Assembly: GCA_900764755.1 (NCBI GenBank)
Contig: CAAFPE010000016.1
Coordinates: 1-35,527 of the forward strand
Reading direction: 5' to 3'
DNA from: an uncultured Oscillospiraceae bacterium
GTDB taxonomy: Bacteria; Bacillota; Clostridia; Oscillospirales; Oscillospiraceae
Length of the DNA stretch: 35,527 nucleotides
A program made the translations under genes and the position numbers. The notes below the pieces were generated by a model that was not told the DNA's origin, made no database searches, and saw only the letters and a list, made by a program, of their open reading frames with translations. Of this stretch, positions 26,284-35,397 are shown in pieces. Position 1 is the first letter of the stretch. The number at the start of each line of letters is the position of its first letter.

Positions 26284-28359
26284 ATGGCGGAAGAAGTAGG
26301 CATTGTAATGAGTCTGTACGACCGGATCAGCCCCACTCTGAAAACCATTTCCGGGAACACCAGCGCCTTTGACAAGAGCCTGGACGAGCTGAGTCAGGGG
26401 ATCCAGCAGTACGACAAGGTACAGGACGGCCTGCTGAAGGACCTGTCCGCGCTGAAAAAGGCCATGGAGGAGTCCAACCAGAAGGTCATCGCGGCCCGGA
26501 AGGAGTACAAGAAGCTCAACGATGAGGCCAGCAAGGGAGCCCTGGACGAGGCCATCGACGAGCAGATCCGGCTGAAGCGTCAGCTGACGGAGACGGAGAG
26601 CGCTGTCCGCACCCAGAGCAGGCTGTACGAGGATCTGTACGACAAGGCCCGGAAGGCGGCCAGGGGAGTGAAAGAGGTCTCCACAGAGACGGACAAGGTG
26701 GAAAACCAGGCAGATTCTGTTCGTTCCGGTTCTTTGCTGCCTGCGGATGGAGGCGGAGTTGGCTCACTGTTGTCCTCTCTGGGCAAGGCCGGGATCTATG
26801 ACATGGCGGGCGACGTGGGCTCACAGCTGGTGGACGTATTTGGAGAGAGCATATTTGGCCAGCCGACAGCTTCCTTGGTGAGCAGCGCACTTTCCGGGAC
26901 CGCCCAGGGGGCGGCCATTGGGAGCATGGTGCTGCCCGGCATGGGGACCGCGATCGGGGCCGGGGCCGGAGCATTGGCAGGTCTCTTCTCCGGAGGCAGC
27001 CAGATATACGCAGCCAAGGACGACACCTTCAAATCCTATGTCCAGGAGAGCGTGGAGGGCCAGCTGGAGGAGATGGACACCGTCCGCACCTCCGGCTCCG
27101 CCACAGCGGGACAGCGGGAGCAGGACCAGATGGCCTTTGCCCAACGGTTTGGCAGCGACGAGGCCGCTCAGGACTACCTGGACCAGGCGAAGGCCATGGC
27201 GGTGAACACAAACTACACATACGACGAGATCACGGGCTACTCCAAGAGCCTGCTGAACTCATACAGCCCGGAGGAGACCTTCGGCGTGCTCCAGAAGCTC
27301 AGCGACGCCACGGCGGGGCTGAATCTGGACAGCGGGGGCGTGTCCATGTTCATCGCGGGGCTCTCCCGGATGCGGACCACCAACAAGGCCACCCAGGAAT
27401 ACCTCAATTACTTCTCAGAACGGGGGCTGAACGTGTATGAGGCCCTGGCCCGGTCCACCGGGGCGGAGGAGAGTCGGATCGCCCAGATGGTGACGGAGGG
27501 AGACATCAGCGGCACGGAGGCGGCCCAGTCCATCCTGGACTACATCCAGACGGAGTTTGGCGGGCTGAGCGAGAAGCTGGCCTCCACCTATGACGCTATG
27601 GCGGACAACCTGGCGGATGCGGAGACCAACCTAAATGCCCGGATGGGCGAAGGGTACAATGAGGCCCGGAAGGCAGGGCTGTCGGAGCAGCAGGACTGGC
27701 TGGAGAGCGACCGGCTGGGAGAGGCTTACGAGGCCATCGGGGCCTGGAAGGCGGGGCTGGAGAACGCCAAGGAGAAGTATATCCGGGAGGCGGTCGATCA
27801 TGCCATGGACTCGGAGGACTATCAGGCCGCCCAGGCGGAGGGAGATGCCGCCGAGATGGGCCGGATCATCATGCAGGCCAAGATCAAAGGCATGGGGGAG
27901 TACAATGCCAATGAGGGCAAGGACGAGGTCCTGGCTCAGGAGGCCGCGCTGATCGATGGGGTACGGGAGGACGCCGCGCTCAATGAGAGCTACTGGGATG
28001 CGGGGTATGCTTTGGGACAGGAGTTTTCCAAGGGACGGTCGGCGGCGATGCAGGAGGATAGCTGGGCCGCGCCGGGCGACTGGAGCTATAACGCGGATCT
28101 GGACGGCGGCTCCGCCGGAGCGGGCCACGCATACGGCCTGCGGCGGGTGCCATACGACAACTATGCCGCGCTGCTCCACGAGGGGGAGCGGGTGCTCACC
28201 GCCCGGGAGGCCCGGGAGCAGGACCGGGGCGGCGGCACTCCGTCCATATCCGTTCAGGTGTCCGGCAACACCTTCGGGGCCGGCCTGGACGAGGCGGCGG
28301 TGGCCCAGCACATCGCGGAGGCGGTGTGGAGCAAGGTCCAGGCGGGGTTCACGGCCTGA
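26284..28359 (+). CDS. Tail tape measure protein
   Basis: 691 residues from ATG 26284 after AAGGAGGAGG. Helical coiled-coil N-terminus (residues ~25-145), a Gly/Ala-rich hydrophobic segment at ~198-238 (AIGSMVLPGMGTAIGAGAGA) that can insert in membranes, long helical middle, and a C-terminal region with HEGERVLTAREAREQ, a motif common at tape-measure ends. Its length sets tail length; 691 residues suggests a tail of roughly 100 nm by the usual 0.15 nm per residue rule. It may also aid DNA entry. Confidence 0.92.
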   Translation: MAEEVGIVMSLYDRISPTLKTISGNTSAFDKSLDELSQGIQQYDKVQDGLLKDLSALKKAMEESNQKVIAARKEYKKLNDEASKGALDEAIDEQIRLKRQLTETESAVRTQSRLYEDLYDKARKAARGVKEVSTETDKVENQADSVRSGSLLPADGGGVGSLLSSLGKAGIYDMAGDVGSQLVDVFGESIFGQPTASLVSSALSGTAQGAAIGSMVLPGMGTAIGAGAGALAGLFSGGSQIYAAKDDTFKSYVQESVEGQLEEMDTVRTSGSATAGQREQDQMAFAQRFGSDEAAQDYLDQAKAMAVNTNYTYDEITGYSKSLLNSYSPEETFGVLQKLSDATAGLNLDSGGVSMFIAGLSRMRTTNKATQEYLNYFSERGLNVYEALARSTGAEESRIAQMVTEGDISGTEAAQSILDYIQTEFGGLSEKLASTYDAMADNLADAETNLNARMGEGYNEARKAGLSEQQDWLESDRLGEAYEAIGAWKAGLENAKEKYIREAVDHAMDSEDYQAAQAEGDAAEMGRIIMQAKIKGMGEYNANEGKDEVLAQEAALIDGVREDAALNESYWDAGYALGQEFSKGRSAAMQEDSWAAPGDWSYNADLDGGSAGAGHAYGLRRVPYDNYAALLHEGERVLTAREAREQDRGGGTPSISVQVSGNTFGAGLDEAAVAQHIAEAVWSKVQAGFTA

Positions 28360-28384
28360 GGAACAGGAAAGGAGGGAACGCCGG

Positions 28385-29125
28385 ATGCTGCGGATCATGT
28401 CATTTCTGGAGGAGGCCACGGGGAAGGAACTTGTGCTGCCGGTGACCCCGGCGAAATATTTCTGGCGGCACCCCAACGGGATCGAGACGGTCCAGCTGGA
28501 CCAGCTGGGGGAGATCAATCTGCCGGGCGGGTCCAGGATGGGGGACTGCACCCTGGAGGATGTGCTCCTCCCCGCCCAGCTGTACCCCTTCTGTGTGCCG
28601 GGGGCCAGGGCGGCCCCATACGAGTACCTGTACGACCTGGAGGTGTGGAGCGACCGGGGGGCTAAGCTGCGGTGGATCGTCTCGGGCACCAGCGTCAACG
28701 CCTCGGTGATGATCGGGGAGATCACCCAGGGGGAGCAGGACGGAACCAACGACCTGTATCTCACCATCGTCCTGAGGCAGTACCGCAGGCCGGAGGCCCC
28801 TGTGCTGTCCGTCGCGGGCGGCGGGGTGCAGACCGCCCGGGACAGCCAGACGGGGGCGGCGTCCGCCAAGACCTATCAGGTGAAGGCGGGGGACTGCCTG
28901 TGGTCCATCGCGGAGCAGTATTATGGAAGCGGCAGCCAGTACAAGCGCCTGGCGGCGGCCAACCCGGACATTAAAAACCCGAACCTCATCTATCCGGGAC
29001 AGGTGCTCACCATCCCGGCGGCGGACGACCTGCCGGCCGCCGGGGCGGACAGCGCCAGCGCGGCGCTGGCGGCGGAGACCGTGTCCGCCTGGGATGGGGA
29101 GACGGGGAGATGGACCCTGAAATGA
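28385..29125 (+). CDS. xkdP: LysM-domain baseplate protein, XkdP-like
   Basis: 246 residues. N-terminal tail-hub-associated domain (VTPAKYFWRHPNGIETVQLD, GEINLPGGSRMGDCTLEDVL) and a LysM at 162-211 (KTYQVKAGDCLWSIAEQYYG...LIYPGQVLTIP). LysM binds peptidoglycan, here likely holding the hub or orienting it at the wall. ATG 28385 after GGAGGG. Same order as in PBSX (xkdO-P-Q). Confidence 0.92.
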   Translation: MLRIMSFLEEATGKELVLPVTPAKYFWRHPNGIETVQLDQLGEINLPGGSRMGDCTLEDVLLPAQLYPFCVPGARAAPYEYLYDLEVWSDRGAKLRWIVSGTSVNASVMIGEITQGEQDGTNDLYLTIVLRQYRRPEAPVLSVAGGGVQTARDSQTGAASAKTYQVKAGDCLWSIAEQYYGSGSQYKRLAAANPDIKNPNLIYPGQVLTIPAADDLPAAGADSASAALAAETVSAWDGETGRWTLK

Positions 29126-29134
29126 GGTGGTGAG

Positions 29135-30121
29135 ATGGAGCATACCTACACCCTCACCCTGGCGGGGCCTGGCGGTGGGAGCACCCGGGATGTGACGGAA
29201 CTGGTGCAGACCATGAGCTGGAGCGGAGACGTGCGGCAGATCGCCCGAACGCTCTCAGTATCCATGGCTGTGCCCCGGGACGGGAGCGTGGAGCCCCCCG
29301 CCCTGGAGGAGGGAGCCGCCCTGCGGCTGGAGCAGGGGGGCGCTGCCCGGTTCACCGGGCAGCTGGTCCGGTGCTCCACAAGCACCCGGACCGTGACGGC
29401 CAGCCTGACCGCCCTGGACGGCGGCCGGGCTCTGGTCCGGAACGAGGCCTTTTTCCGGTGCGACGGCGTGACGGCGGAGGCCGCAGCGGCCGCCCTGTGC
29501 CAGCGGTTCGGGATCCCGGTGGGGAGGCTGGCCGCCACAGGAGTGCCGGTGCGGCGGAAGTTCCCCGGCGTGGCCCTGGACAAAATCGTCGCCACCCTGT
29601 ACACCCTGGCGGGAGAGCAGACCGGCAGGCGGTATCTGCCCCGGATCACCGGGGAGGGCCGCCTGGAGGTGGTGGAGAAGGCCGAGTCGGCCAGCCTGGA
29701 GATCGTCCGGACCATGGGGGTGACCAACAGCTGGAGCATTGAGCGGCTGTGCAACAGCGTTGCCATCTACACCGACGACGGACAGCTGGTGCGCCGGGTG
29801 GAGGACGGGGCCTCTCAGGCGGTCAACGGGCGGCTGGAGCACGTGCTCCGGCAGCGGGCCGGGGAGGATGCGGCCGGAGAGGCCCGGGCCTGGCTGGAGG
29901 ACAACGGCCTTCAGCAGAGCCTGACGGTGGAGGTGCTGGACCCGCCCATGGAGCTGATCTGCGGGGAGGCCGTCCTCCTCCGGGACACCGGAAGCGGGGT
30001 GAGCGGACTGTTCTGGGTGGACGGGGACACCCACACGTTCAAGAACGGCCAGCACTTCGGGAAATTCAAGCTGAATTTCCGGAACCTGATGCACGAGGCC
30101 GGCGCCGGCGGGGCGCTTTAG
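29135..30121 (+). CDS. xkdQ: Baseplate hub protein, XkdQ-like
   Basis: 328 residues. N-terminal beta domains (DVTELVQTMSWSGDVRQIAR, ARTLSVSMAVPRD, RFTGQLVRCSTSTRTVTASL) followed by VGRLAATGVPVRRKFPGVAL and a C-terminal LFWVDGDTHTFKNGQHFGKF, as in XkdQ/YqbQ hub proteins related to gp27/gpD. Small inverted repeat (CTTCCTC/GAGGAAG) follows the stop at 30138-30159. Confidence 0.88.
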   Translation: MEHTYTLTLAGPGGGSTRDVTELVQTMSWSGDVRQIARTLSVSMAVPRDGSVEPPALEEGAALRLEQGGAARFTGQLVRCSTSTRTVTASLTALDGGRALVRNEAFFRCDGVTAEAAAAALCQRFGIPVGRLAATGVPVRRKFPGVALDKIVATLYTLAGEQTGRRYLPRITGEGRLEVVEKAESASLEIVRTMGVTNSWSIERLCNSVAIYTDDGQLVRRVEDGASQAVNGRLEHVLRQRAGEDAAGEARAWLEDNGLQQSLTVEVLDPPMELICGEAVLLRDTGSGVSGLFWVDGDTHTFKNGQHFGKFKLNFRNLMHEAGAGGAL

Positions 30122-30177
30122 GCGGGACTTTACCGGCCTTCCTCAACAAGAGGAGGAAGCTGAGAGGAGTGACAGAG

Positions 30178-30549
30178 ATGGAAATGGAGCAGAGCGCGGG
30201 GATCATCCTGGAGGCCGTGGCCGCGGTGGGCGGACGGACAAGGCCGCCCAGTCAGTTTTCCATTGGAGAGGTCCAGTCCGCCGGGCAGTGGGAGGATGTG
30301 AGGATCGCCTGCGACGGCCTGATCCTGACGGCGGAGGACCTGTGGGTGGCTCCGGAGCTGCTGGAGGGGTACAGCCCCAAGCTGGTGGGCTCGCTGCCCG
30401 GCACCTGTCCGGACGGCGGGACCCTCACGCCGGTGTCCGCTGACCAGCTGACCCGGGGAGAACTTGGGGTGAAGGCCGGGGACCGGGTGGTGCTGCTCAC
30501 CCGGGACGGACAGGACTACTACCTGGTGGGGAGGATGGTCAAGCCGTGA
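30178..30549 (+). CDS. xkdR: DUF2577 baseplate protein, XkdR-like
   Basis: 123 residues from ATG 30178 after GAGGAG. DUF2577 pattern: FSIGEVQSAGQWEDVRIACD, ILTAEDLWVAPELLEGYS, LGVKAGDRVVLLTRDGQDYY. It lies between hub and sheath-initiator genes as in PBSX. Longer frame from 29749 is a shadow. Ends overlapping the next start (GTGA). Confidence 0.88.
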   Translation: MEMEQSAGIILEAVAAVGGRTRPPSQFSIGEVQSAGQWEDVRIACDGLILTAEDLWVAPELLEGYSPKLVGSLPGTCPDGGTLTPVSADQLTRGELGVKAGDRVVLLTRDGQDYYLVGRMVKP

Positions 30550-30968
30550 GCAAGACACTGTGGCCCATGTTCCCCCAGACCGGGACGGAGCGGAGGGGAC
30601 AGCTGCCCCTGTACCGGGACGTCCTGATGGACTATGAGGCAGGCCGGCCCGTCTGGGAGGGCGGGGAGCCGGTGATGGTCACCGGGCTGGAGGCCGTGAA
30701 GGGCTGGGCCTGGCGGGCCATCGCCACCGCCCGGTACCGCTATCCCCACTTCTCCTGGTCCTACGGCTGTGAGCTGGAGGCCCTGGTGGGACAGCCCTAC
30801 CGGGCGGACACCAAGCTGAGCGAGGCGGCCCGGTACGTCCGGGAGGCGTTGGAGATCAACCCCTATATCCGGGGCGTCCGGGTCTCAGAGCCCCGGTTTG
30901 AGGGCAGCACCCTGCATCTGACGGTGGAACTGTCCACCGTCTATGGAAAGGAGCGCATCCATGTTTGA
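30546..30968 (+). CDS. xkdS: DUF2634 sheath-initiator protein, XkdS-like
   Basis: 140 residues, GTG start. DUF2634/gp25-like pattern: VTGLEAVKGWAWRAIATARY, YPHFSWSYGCELEALVGQPY, AARYVREALEINPYIRGVRV. gp25-type proteins nucleate the sheath on the baseplate. Overlaps the baseplate J gene by 8 bp. Confidence 0.88.
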   Translation: MSKTLWPMFPQTGTERRGQLPLYRDVLMDYEAGRPVWEGGEPVMVTGLEAVKGWAWRAIATARYRYPHFSWSYGCELEALVGQPYRADTKLSEAARYVREALEINPYIRGVRVSEPRFEGSTLHLTVELSTVYGKERIHV

Positions 30969-32052
30969 GGACCGCACCACAGAAAAGCTGAAAGAGGAGA
31001 CCCTGGCGGCCATCGCGCCGGAGGCGGGGATCTCCACCATGGCGGGCAGCTATGCCGACGGCGTGGTGGGCCCCCTGTGCCGGGAGGTGAGCCAGGTGTA
31101 CCAGAGCCTGCCTGCCGTGCTGTCCATGCTGTTTGTGGATGAGAGCAGCGGACGGTTTCTGGATCTGGTGGGCCGGGACTATCACAATCTGACGCGCCGG
31201 GAGGGGACAAGGGCCCGGTGCGGCGTGACGCTGACTGGGAAGGCCGGGACCGTGATCCCCGCCGGGACCGTCTTTCTCACCGGGACGGGGCTTCAGCTGC
31301 TGCTGATGGAGGCGGTGGTCCTGGGCTCCGGGGGCACCGCCGCAGGCCGCCTGGAGGCGGCGGAGGCGGGCAGCGCCTATAACATCGCGCCGGGGAGCCT
31401 GACGGGGATGTTCGTCAACCTCCCTGGCCTGGAGGGCTATGTCAACACCCAGGGGGAGGGGGGCACCGACCGGGAGAGCGACGCCGCCCTGTATGCCCGG
31501 ATCGACGAGGCCCGGAAGCGGCCCCGCACCAGCGGAAACGGCTGGGATTACCGGGGCTGGGCCATGGAGGTGGCGGGGACCGGCGAGGCCAAGGTGGTGG
31601 AACTGCCCGCCGGCCCGGGCACTGTGGGGATCACGGTGACGGACAGCAGCTTTGAGGGGGCCTCTCCTGAGATGGTGGAGGCTGTGAAGGACAGCATTTG
31701 GGCCAGGCGCCCCGTGGGGGCCTCGGTGTCGGTGGAGGCCGCAGGGGAACTGGAGGTCTCGGTCATCGCGGCGGTCACCCTGTCCGGGACCTCCGCCCCC
31801 CAGGTGCAGGAGGAGCTGGAGCGCCGTCTGAGGGACTATTTCCGGGAACTGGTCCGGCAGAAGTTTGGGACTATCTACTATGGGCCGGAGGCGGATCTGC
31901 CCTATACCCTGTATTACAACCGGGTGCTGGCCCTGCTGCTGACCATCGAGGGGGTGCAGACCTTCTCCACCCTGACCATCAACGATGGGACGGCGGATGT
32001 GTCCATCCCCGCCGGCAGCGTGCCCAAGCTGAAGGAGGTGCACGTCACATGA
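30961..32052 (+). CDS. xkdT: Baseplate J/XkdT protein
   Basis: 363 residues from ATG 30961 after AAAGGAG. Family signatures: GGTDRESDAALYARIDEARK with the following GNGWDYRGWAMEVAGTGEAK, VVELPAGPGTVGITV, and QEELERRLRDYFRELV. It forms the wedge ring of the baseplate. ATGA overlap with the next gene. Confidence 0.94.
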   Translation: MFEDRTTEKLKEETLAAIAPEAGISTMAGSYADGVVGPLCREVSQVYQSLPAVLSMLFVDESSGRFLDLVGRDYHNLTRREGTRARCGVTLTGKAGTVIPAGTVFLTGTGLQLLLMEAVVLGSGGTAAGRLEAAEAGSAYNIAPGSLTGMFVNLPGLEGYVNTQGEGGTDRESDAALYARIDEARKRPRTSGNGWDYRGWAMEVAGTGEAKVVELPAGPGTVGITVTDSSFEGASPEMVEAVKDSIWARRPVGASVSVEAAGELEVSVIAAVTLSGTSAPQVQEELERRLRDYFRELVRQKFGTIYYGPEADLPYTLYYNRVLALLLTIEGVQTFSTLTINDGTADVSIPAGSVPKLKEVHVT

Positions 32053-32663
32053 CAGAGCTGATCCGGATGCTTCCCGCCCACTACCGGGACAGCCCACAGG
32101 ATGCAGAACTCCAGAGGGTGCTCTCCCTGCTGGCGGACCGGCTCCGGGCGGACCGGGACCTGACCCTCCGGCAGCTGCACCCCTCCACCACGTCGGGCTG
32201 GGGGCTGGACCTGTGGGAGCAGGCCCTGGGCCTGCCCGCCGGCCGGACGATGGAGGAGACGCGCCGGCGGGCCAGGGTGCTGGCCAAGGTGAAGGGGACG
32301 GGGAGCACCACCGTGGAGCGGCTGATGGGCATTGCCGCCGCGTTTTCCACAAGTGCGGTGGAAATTGTGGAACGATTTGACCAGTACCGGTTTGAGATCT
32401 GGTACACCGAGACCATCGGACCAATCCAGAGCCCGGAGGATCTGGCGGCTATCGTCAATGAGCTCAAGCCCGCCCATCTGGCGTGGGAGGTCAAGTACCG
32501 GGAGACGGTTCAGACCCCCATCTATGTAGGACTGTTAGAGAGAAGTGCGGAACGATTTATCCTGAGGCAGGAGCCTATGGAACTGCCGAAATGGGTTGTT
32601 CCGGCATATTCAGGTATTATAGATCGACAGGGTGAGACAGTCATCCTGCGGCAGCAGAGTTAG
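32049..32663 (+). CDS. DUF2313 baseplate wedge protein, XkdU/YmfQ-like
   Basis: 204 residues. Starts MTELIRMLPAHYRDSPQDAE, the YmfQ/DUF2313 beginning, with LPAGRTMEETRRRARVLAKV and an end like tail protein I (PAHLAWEVKYRETVQTP). The last ~35 residues repeat a motif (RFILRQEPM ... TVILRQQS) that may dock the fibre. Completes the wedge with baseplate J. Confidence 0.85.
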   Translation: MTELIRMLPAHYRDSPQDAELQRVLSLLADRLRADRDLTLRQLHPSTTSGWGLDLWEQALGLPAGRTMEETRRRARVLAKVKGTGSTTVERLMGIAAAFSTSAVEIVERFDQYRFEIWYTETIGPIQSPEDLAAIVNELKPAHLAWEVKYRETVQTPIYVGLLERSAERFILRQEPMELPKWVVPAYSGIIDRQGETVILRQQS

Positions 32664-32673
32664 GAGGAGATCC

Positions 32674-33888
32674 ATGTCTATTCCAAAGTGTATTCTGACC
32701 AAACGGGGCGAGGCCCTCCTGGCTAAGACCCCCACCGGCGCACAGATCCCTGTCTCCCGATGGCAGATTGGGACCGGGGTCCTGCCGCCGGAACGGGCGG
32801 TGGAGGATATGACAGCGCTGGTTGCACCGCTGAAGCACATTCCAATATCCTCCTGTCAGTCCAGCGGAAACAAGTGTACTATATTGGGACAGTTTGTGAA
32901 CACGGGGATGGCGGCCTTTGTATGGGAGGAGCTGGGCCTGTGGGCCACCGACCCGGAGGAGGGCGAAATTCTGTATGCGGTGGGTGAGGCCCGGGGCGAG
33001 GGCGAGCACATCGAGGCTGGAACGGACAAGCTGCGGGAATTTATCTTTGGCATGGAACTGGCCGTCTCCGGAAATGTTAAGCTGACTGCTGTGATCGACT
33101 CTTCACTGATCTTTGCCACCCAGGAGGATCTGAATGGAAAGGCCGATCTTGCGGCGCTGGATAAGAAGGCGGATCTGGGGGAGGATGGGAAGGTGCTGCC
33201 CAGTCAGCTTCCCGCCATGGGTGCGTTCTGCCGCCGCTTTGAGGCGGAGCAGTGGAGCGGTGGAGCGCTGCGGATCCCAAAATCAGAGCATGGAATGGTA
33301 CCGGACGGACGGTACTCCATGACCGTGCTGCGTCAGCGGGTGCAGCGCACGGCGCTGGACTACTATGGAGCATCCGCGGCCAAGGGGCGTGCCGGGATCG
33401 TTGCCGCGATGAAGAAGGCGCTGGAGGCCAATCAGAAGGAATCTGGGACCTATCCCACAGCGCCGGACGGCCATGTGCAGCTCACCTGGCACCAGGTACA
33501 GTATTTTCTTCTGGAGAGTGTGCTGGCCTCGGATGCAGAGGCACAGTCCAAGGCAAAGGAGAAGGGATTTGATTGGAAGGACCGGGACATCACCGGAGCG
33601 GTCACGGAGGTCACACTGGACCAAGTGCTTGCCGCTGCCTATATCCCTGCCCTGGACGGCTCATCCGCTTCTATGGACGCCCTGTGTACGGATGCTGTAC
33701 TCCAGGGTCTGCGGCTGCGCCGGAAGGCAGACAATGTGGGTGCAGTGGAACGGTATGATCTGGATGGCCGCCTGGTCACTGGCGGCTGGGCGGCGCTTGA
33801 ATCACAGGCATCCTGGGATCTGGATACAATGGACCTGGTGGTTTCCGGGCCGAATCCCTTTGCAGGTGATGTCTGTGTGATGACATGA
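32674..33888 (+). CDS. Tail fibre protein
   Basis: 404 residues from ATG 32674 after AGGAGGAG. Residues 1-160 follow the phage tail-collar fibre N-terminus (DUF3751-like: ILTKRGEALLAKTPTGAQIP, SRWQIGTGVLPP, VWEELGLWATDPEEGEILYA), which docks to the baseplate. A short linker with ATQEDLNGKADLAALDKKAD follows. The C-terminal half (LDYYGASAAKGRAGIVAAMK and on) looks globular rather than fibrous and may be the receptor-binding tip. ATGA overlap with the following regulator gene is unexpected. Confidence 0.85.
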   Translation: MSIPKCILTKRGEALLAKTPTGAQIPVSRWQIGTGVLPPERAVEDMTALVAPLKHIPISSCQSSGNKCTILGQFVNTGMAAFVWEELGLWATDPEEGEILYAVGEARGEGEHIEAGTDKLREFIFGMELAVSGNVKLTAVIDSSLIFATQEDLNGKADLAALDKKADLGEDGKVLPSQLPAMGAFCRRFEAEQWSGGALRIPKSEHGMVPDGRYSMTVLRQRVQRTALDYYGASAAKGRAGIVAAMKKALEANQKESGTYPTAPDGHVQLTWHQVQYFLLESVLASDAEAQSKAKEKGFDWKDRDITGAVTEVTLDQVLAAAYIPALDGSSASMDALCTDAVLQGLRLRRKADNVGAVERYDLDGRLVTGGWAALESQASWDLDTMDLVVSGPNPFAGDVCVMT

Positions 33889-35000
33889 CGCCGGCAGAGG
33901 AGTGCAGGGCTCAGCGGGATAAGCTGGCTGTCCGGAGGACTCAGTATCGGACTGAACTGAAGGAGACGACCTCCCCCAAGGAACGAGAGCGGCTGCGGGC
34001 CAAGATCAGGTGGCTTGGGGAGGCCATCCGGGACGTACAGGTACAGTTGGATCATCTGGAGCCGCCAAAGGAAAGAAAGGCCCGGAAGGTTCAGCGCAAG
34101 AGATTGGACATTGGCGCACTGTCTTTTGATTTCTTTGAGCGGAACAACATTGTATGGTCTGACTTAGAAGGACACACCTGGACGCAGGTGCAGGCTGGGG
34201 ACTTTGTGGAACTGGGAGCCAGTATGGAACAGCTTCAGCGGTGGATGGCTGAGGGTTCACTGCGGCTCACAGAGCGTCAGAGGAGCTATCTGGATGCCTA
34301 CTACAATGAAGGGCTGTCCCTGGAGACCATTGGGGCTCGGTATGGAGTGAACCGGTCCACAGTATCCCGAGTGATCCGAAATGGTCTGAGCCGAATGCAG
34401 GCCTGGGTGGACAGCAAGAAGATGATTATGGAGTGTTCCGACGGCCAGGGCGGGTTCAACTGGCCGAGGTACCTGTCCCAAGTCCCTGCCCTGACTGACC
34501 GGCAGCGGCAGCTGATGCTGCTGGTGTTGTCCAACTGCCCCAGTACCAAGCGAGAGCTGGCAGAGAAGCTGGAACTGGATCAGTCCACAGTAGTAAGGAC
34601 CCTTCAGCTCGCTGGGCGGACCATTCAGGCCCTGGGGGCCAGAGGGGAGACGACCTCCAGACCAAAGATCCAGGACTGGGAGCACGCGGACAGTCGGTCT
34701 CTGTGCCTTCAGACGGATATGCCGCTGTACTTCTATTATCGCTACTGCTTCCGGGGACAGCGTGTGGGTGGCGTGAGCCGGTACCTCTATGAACTCTCCC
34801 GCCGGCTGGAGGCCGGGGTCTCCTCTGCCGACGCAGCAGCCGAACTGGGCCTCAAGCCGAAGACTGTTCAGTCGGCATACAGCCGCATAAGACGGATGGG
34901 GCTGCACCCTGGGACGGGGGGAGATACCCTGATGGACAAGCTGGACGCAGAGACCTATGTGCGGCTGCAAAGGATGGTGACGGATCGTGATCGTACATAA
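33885..35000 (+). CDS. Multi-HTH sigma-like protein, 371 aa
   Basis: Residues 1-70 are a basic coiled coil. Three HTH-like segments follow: 127-172 (LRLTERQRSYLDAYYNEGLS, IGARYGVNRSTVSRVIRNGL; sigma-70 region-4-like), 202-247 (ALTDRQRQLMLLVLSNCPST, LAEKLELDQSTVVRTLQLAG) and 301-337 (LEAGVSSADAAAELGLKPKT). No sigma region 2 is evident, so it is not a complete sigma factor. Translationally coupled to the tail fibre (ATGA). A late regulator or activator is possible; a fibre-linked role cannot be excluded. Named family not recognised. Confidence 0.7.
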   Translation: MTPAEECRAQRDKLAVRRTQYRTELKETTSPKERERLRAKIRWLGEAIRDVQVQLDHLEPPKERKARKVQRKRLDIGALSFDFFERNNIVWSDLEGHTWTQVQAGDFVELGASMEQLQRWMAEGSLRLTERQRSYLDAYYNEGLSLETIGARYGVNRSTVSRVIRNGLSRMQAWVDSKKMIMECSDGQGGFNWPRYLSQVPALTDRQRQLMLLVLSNCPSTKRELAEKLELDQSTVVRTLQLAGRTIQALGARGETTSRPKIQDWEHADSRSLCLQTDMPLYFYYRYCFRGQRVGGVSRYLYELSRRLEAGVSSADAAAELGLKPKTVQSAYSRIRRMGLHPGTGGDTLMDKLDAETYVRLQRMVTDRDRT

Positions 35001-35397
35001 ACAGACGATGGGGGCGCTGGATGGTATGTGGTCTGGTGAATACAGAACTGGACCAAGAGGCATAAGCGAACCACTTATCCGGTCCGTCTGGCTGAAGGAC
35101 CTTCCGGAGCTGGATCCAACGGACTGGTGGGAGGTGCACGACAAGCGGCTGGCCAATAAAGTGCGGACGCATTATCCCTGGATTGTGCCGGTTGTGGACG
35201 AGGATGGTGAACTGGCCGATGTGATTGTTCTACATGAGGCACAGGAGGGCCGGTCGGCACTGCGCGAGGAAGCGGTCCGACGCGGCTATCGTTCGACCGC
35301 GAGGGTCCGACCGAGGGGGCTGATGCCCTTTTTAGTACAACAGAAGCCACCTGTCACACAAGAGGTGGGGGAATCAAGAAAGGAGCAAGCGTTATGA
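34987..35397 (+). CDS. Hypothetical protein after multi-HTH gene, 136 aa
   Basis: Starts at GTG 34987 or ATG 35008; neither has a good ribosome site, and the first overlaps the previous gene by 14 bp. Contains LIRSVWLKDLPELDPTDWWE, VVDEDGELADVIVLHEAQEG and a basic tail. Not recognised. ATGA overlap with the next gene. Confidence 0.6.
   Translation: MIVHKQTMGALDGMWSGEYRTGPRGISEPLIRSVWLKDLPELDPTDWWEVHDKRLANKVRTHYPWIVPVVDEDGELADVIVLHEAQEGRSALREEAVRRGYRSTARVRPRGLMPFLVQQKPPVTQEVGESRKEQAL

Noticed and set aside
32674..33888. Tail fibre considered as the target of a diversity-generating retroelement
   Set aside because: No reverse transcriptase and no template-like repeat of the fibre 3' end is visible in the window.
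33885..35000. Multi-HTH gene considered as a complete sigma factor
   Set aside because: Only a region-4-like segment is seen; no region 2 helix for the -10 element.
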